Below, piece by piece: positions 61,814-64,000 of a stretch of DNA of 64,000 bases. Every line of letters begins with the position of its first letter. Within the stretch, counting starts at the first letter, position 1. The notes beneath the pieces are model-generated. The model did no database searches and was not told the DNA's origin. It worked only from the letters and a program-made list of their open reading frames with translations. The stretch spans positions 248,001 to 312,000 of the forward strand of contig NZ_LMNX01000004.1 in assembly GCF_001423425.1 (NCBI RefSeq), in the 5' to 3' direction. This DNA comes from Rhizobium sp. Leaf306. GTDB lineage: Bacteria; Pseudomonadota; Alphaproteobacteria; Rhizobiales; Rhizobiaceae. Position numbers and translations under genes: made by a program.

Positions 61814-62563
61814 TTAGCCGCGGCTGAAGCCTTCGCTCGCCACCAGCAGCTGTCGGGTGTAATCCGCCGAGAACTCGCGGCTTTCAAGCGCCTGCGCCGG
61901 CACGGTTTCCACCACCTTGCCGCTCTTCATCACCGCAAGACGGCCGCACATATGGCTGATCACACCGAGATCATGGCTGACCATCACAAAGGTCAATCCG
62001 CGGTCGCGCTTTGCCTGCTCCAGCAAATTGAGGATTTCCGCCTGGATCGACGCATCGAGCGCCGAGGTCGGCTCATCCAGCAGCAGGATCTTCGGCTCGA
62101 GGATGAGTGCCCGGGCAATCGCGATCCGCTGGCGCTGGCCGCCGGAAAGCTGGTGCGAATAGCGGAACCGGAAACCCGCCCCCAGCCCGACCTCATCAAG
62201 CGCGCGGGCAATCCGCACATCGACATCGGTAAAGCCATGGATCGCCAGAGGCTCCAACAGCAGCCGGTCCACCGTCTGGCGCGGATGCAGCGATCCGTAA
62301 GGATCCTGGAACACCATCTGGACGGTGCGGTAGAATTCCTTGGTCCTACTCTGCCCCGAATAGGTTTTCCCCGCGACCGTCAGCGTGCCGCTGTCGAACC
62401 CTGCCAGCCCAGACACCGCGCGCAACAGCGTCGATTTCCCAGACCCCGATTCACCGACGATCCCGAAACTTTCGCCCTCTTCCACATCCATGCTGACATG
62501 ATCGAGTGCTGCAAAATCGTCATAGGTGACGAGCATGTCCCTGATGGAGATGATGGCACTCAT
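61814..62563 (-). CDS. Peptide-type ABC transporter ATPase (DppF type)
   Basis: 249 residues from MSAIISIRDMLVTYDDFAAL at 62563. Walker [14 protein letters not shown], signature [15 protein letters not shown], Walker B ILLLDEPTSALDA, H-loop VMVSHDLGV. Its start overlaps the upstream ATPase stop by 4 bp. It is rather short, lacking most of the peptide-transporter C-terminal extension. Confidence 0.93.
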   Translation of the reverse strand: MSAIISIRDMLVTYDDFAALDHVSMDVEEGESFGIVGESGSGKSTLLRAVSGLAGFDSGTLTVAGKTYSGQSRTKEFYRTVQMVFQDPYGSLHPRQTVDRLLLEPLAIHGFTDVDVRIARALDEVGLGAGFRFRYSHQLSGGQRQRIAIARALILEPKILLLDEPTSALDASIQAEILNLLEQAKRDRGLTFVMVSHDLGVISHMCGRLAVMKSGKVVETVPAQALESREFSADYTRQLLVASEGFSRG

Positions 62564-63435
62564 AGCGACCACTCCGGCTTGCGGTCGAGCACCGGCAGCG
62601 GATGCCGGTTCGAGCCTATCGTCGGCAGGCAATTGAGAAGCCCCAGCGTATAGGGATGGCTCGCCTTGGAAAGATCGGCAGACGCCAGTTCCTCCACCAC
62701 CCGTCCGGCATACATCACCAGCACCCGGTCGCAGAAGGAGGAGACCAGACGCAGATCGTGAGACACGAAGATCAGCCCCATGCCGCGCTCGGACACCAGC
62801 TTGTCGAGAATGTCGAGAACGTCGAGCTGCACGGTCACGTCGAGCGCGGACGTCGGTTCGTCAGCGATCAGAAGCTCCGGCCCGCAGATCAGCATCATCG
62901 CGATCATCACCCGCTGCCCCATGCCGCCGGAAACCTCGTGCGGATAGAGATCGTAGACACGGCCCGGATCGCGGATCTGCACCGATTCCAGCATCGTGAT
63001 CACCCGCTCCTTCGCCTGCGCTCCCGAGACCTTCTCATGGGTCTTCAGCGTCTCGACGATCTGCCGGCCGATGGTCATGACCGGATTGAGCGAATATTTT
63101 GGGTCCTGCAGGATCATCGCGATCTGCTTGCCGCGAATATGCCGACGCTCGGACTTCGGCATCGACAGAAGATCGCGACCTCGAAATTTCAGCTTGTTCG
63201 CGGTGATCTTCGCATGCCCCGCCGTCAGCCCCATGATGGCGCGACCGGTCTGCGACTTGCCGGAACCGGATTCGCCGACGATGCCGAGACGTTCCTTGCC
63301 GAGCGTGAACGAAACGCCGCGCACAGCGGTTACCTCGCCGGTGCGGGTCGGAAACGTCACGCGCAGGTCGTCGACCGCAAGCAGCGGCGCTTCGGTGGTA
63401 GCAGTCATGTTGACGGAAGGATTGCCCATCATCAT
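62560..63435 (-). CDS. Peptide-type ABC transporter ATPase (DppD type)
   Basis: 291 residues from the first of three consecutive ATGs (MMMGNPSVNMTATTEAPLLA) with GGAG 8 bp upstream. Walker [14 protein letters not shown], signature VSGGMGQRVMIAMMLI, Walker [14 protein letters not shown], and the oligopeptide-transporter C-terminal region SHPYTLGLLNCLP. The permease stop is 13 bp upstream. Confidence 0.93.
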   Translation of the reverse strand: MMMGNPSVNMTATTEAPLLAVDDLRVTFPTRTGEVTAVRGVSFTLGKERLGIVGESGSGKSQTGRAIMGLTAGHAKITANKLKFRGRDLLSMPKSERRHIRGKQIAMILQDPKYSLNPVMTIGRQIVETLKTHEKVSGAQAKERVITMLESVQIRDPGRVYDLYPHEVSGGMGQRVMIAMMLICGPELLIADEPTSALDVTVQLDVLDILDKLVSERGMGLIFVSHDLRLVSSFCDRVLVMYAGRVVEELASADLSKASHPYTLGLLNCLPTIGSNRHPLPVLDRKPEWSL

Positions 63436-63448
63436 TGGCCTTTCTCCG

Positions 63449-64000
63449 TCATTGTCCGGCCTCCTTCGGATCCAGCGCATCGCGCAATCCGTCGCCGAGA
63501 AGGTTGAAGCCGAGGCTGACGATCAGGATGGCGATACCGGGCATGGCGGCTACCCACCACTGGTCGAGAATGAAACGGCGACCGGATGCGATCATCGCGC
63601 CCCATTCCGGAAGCGGCGGCTGTGCGCCGAGACCCAGGAAGCCGAGACCGGCAGCGGTCAGGATGATGCCCGCCATATCGAGCGTGACGCGCACGATCAG
63701 CGACGACATGCAGAGCGGCATGACGTGGCGCAGCACGATACGAAACGGCGAGGCGCCCATCAGCTTCACCGCCGAGATGAATTCCGAGTTGCGAAACGTC
63801 ATCGTCTCGGCGCGGGCGATACGCGCATAGGGCGGCCAGGACGTAACCGCGATGGCAAGCACCGCGTTCTCGATGCCGGGCCCGAGTGCCGCGACCAGCG
63901 CCAGTGCCAGAACGAGCTTCGGAAAGGCGAGAAAGATGTCGGTGATCCGCATCAGGACCGCATCCACCCATCCGCCGGCGTAACCCGAGACCGTGCCGAC
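63449..64000 (-). CDS. Peptide-type ABC transporter permease (DppC type), 5' end beyond the window
   Basis: The frame is open to the right edge, so the N-terminus is missing; 183 residues are seen. IFLAFPKLVLALALVAALGP, the EAA region NSEFISAVKLMGASPFRIVL and GLGFLGLGAQPPLPEWGAMI mark a DppC-type permease. It heads the ATPase pair. This is a second DppC-type permease beside that at 58149-58967, which implies two permease sets sharing one ATPase pair, or two adjacent transporters. Confidence 0.92.
   Translation of the reverse strand, partial: VGTVSGYAGGWVDAVLMRITDIFLAFPKLVLALALVAALGPGIENAVLAIAVTSWPPYARIARAETMTFRNSEFISAVKLMGASPFRIVLRHVMPLCMSSLIVRVTLDMAGIILTAAGLGFLGLGAQPPLPEWGAMIASGRRFILDQWWVAAMPGIAILIVSLGFNLLGDGLRDALDPKEAGQ

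Noticed and set aside
60428..62653. Open frame of 741 codons on the plus strand
   Set aside because: Antisense to a clear binding protein and ATPase; composition typical of antisense frames in high-GC DNA.

Overview
The window reads as chromosomal DNA of a Rhizobiaceae-type alphaproteobacterium (Rhizobium/Agrobacterium/Neorhizobium-like; genus not resolved). Evidence: high GC, the smoEFGK-mtlK polyol locus, a SorC-type regulator next to transaldolase, the PhyR-NepR-EcfG general stress response module, many ABC sugar and peptide importers, and several copies of GC-rich palindromic intergenic repeats of the rhizobial RIME kind. No rRNA, tRNA, prophage, transposase or CRISPR array was seen.

Layout. 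1-5324 (minus): a CUT2 sugar ABC operon (ATPase, permease, binding protein) followed by a TIM-barrel sugar isomerase and the start of a Gfo/Idh/MocA oxidoreductase. 5516-8807 (minus): complete pqqABCDE, including a 31-residue pqqA. 9023-13043 (minus): xylA, xylB and a LacI-type regulator. One palindromic operator type (core TACGTACCTCA) lies before the ABC operon, before xylA and before the regulator, which makes one regulon with the PQQ operon lodged inside it. 13200-16910: emrB-emrA efflux pair divergent from a TetR gene, with two matching operators between. 17009-28384: TerC, glutathione peroxidase, SLC13 permease, gltX, lysS, an unrecognised His/Ala-rich secreted or anchored protein, a soluble double-PAS chemotaxis receptor and transaldolase. 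28510-34557: SorC regulator, a decayed parDE pair, a phosphatase, an Ada-like methyltransferase, DUF2244, nth, a CysZ-like protein and an NAD(P)-binding protein. 34566-43817 (minus): polyol locus smoC-smoE-smoF-smoG-smoK-mtlK-HAD phosphatase-FGGY kinase. 43895-44661: a two-gene Fic toxin/antitoxin-like module. 44761-51976: a peptide-type ABC importer split over two divergent units, with an M20 amidohydrolase. 52076-56677: the general stress response region. 56719-64000 (minus): amidase plus peptide-type ABC transporter genes, running off the right edge.

The most interesting region is 52076-56677. Besides the HWE-type histidine kinase, phyR, nepR and ecfG, I find four exact GGAAC-N16-CGTT promoters of the EcfG class: before the kinase, before phyR, before a DUF883/membrane-protein pair, and one at 52076-52100 that has no conventional gene behind it. 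That orphan promoter is followed at the expected start site by about 120 nt that fold into three consecutive stem-loops. Two of them display C-rich loops and the third ends in a T-run. This looks like an unannotated stress-induced small RNA, in the style of GsrN of Caulobacter, encoded beside its own sigma factor locus.

Translation starts were chosen by ribosome-binding site, family length and signal peptide position. They are predictions, as are all operators and promoters.
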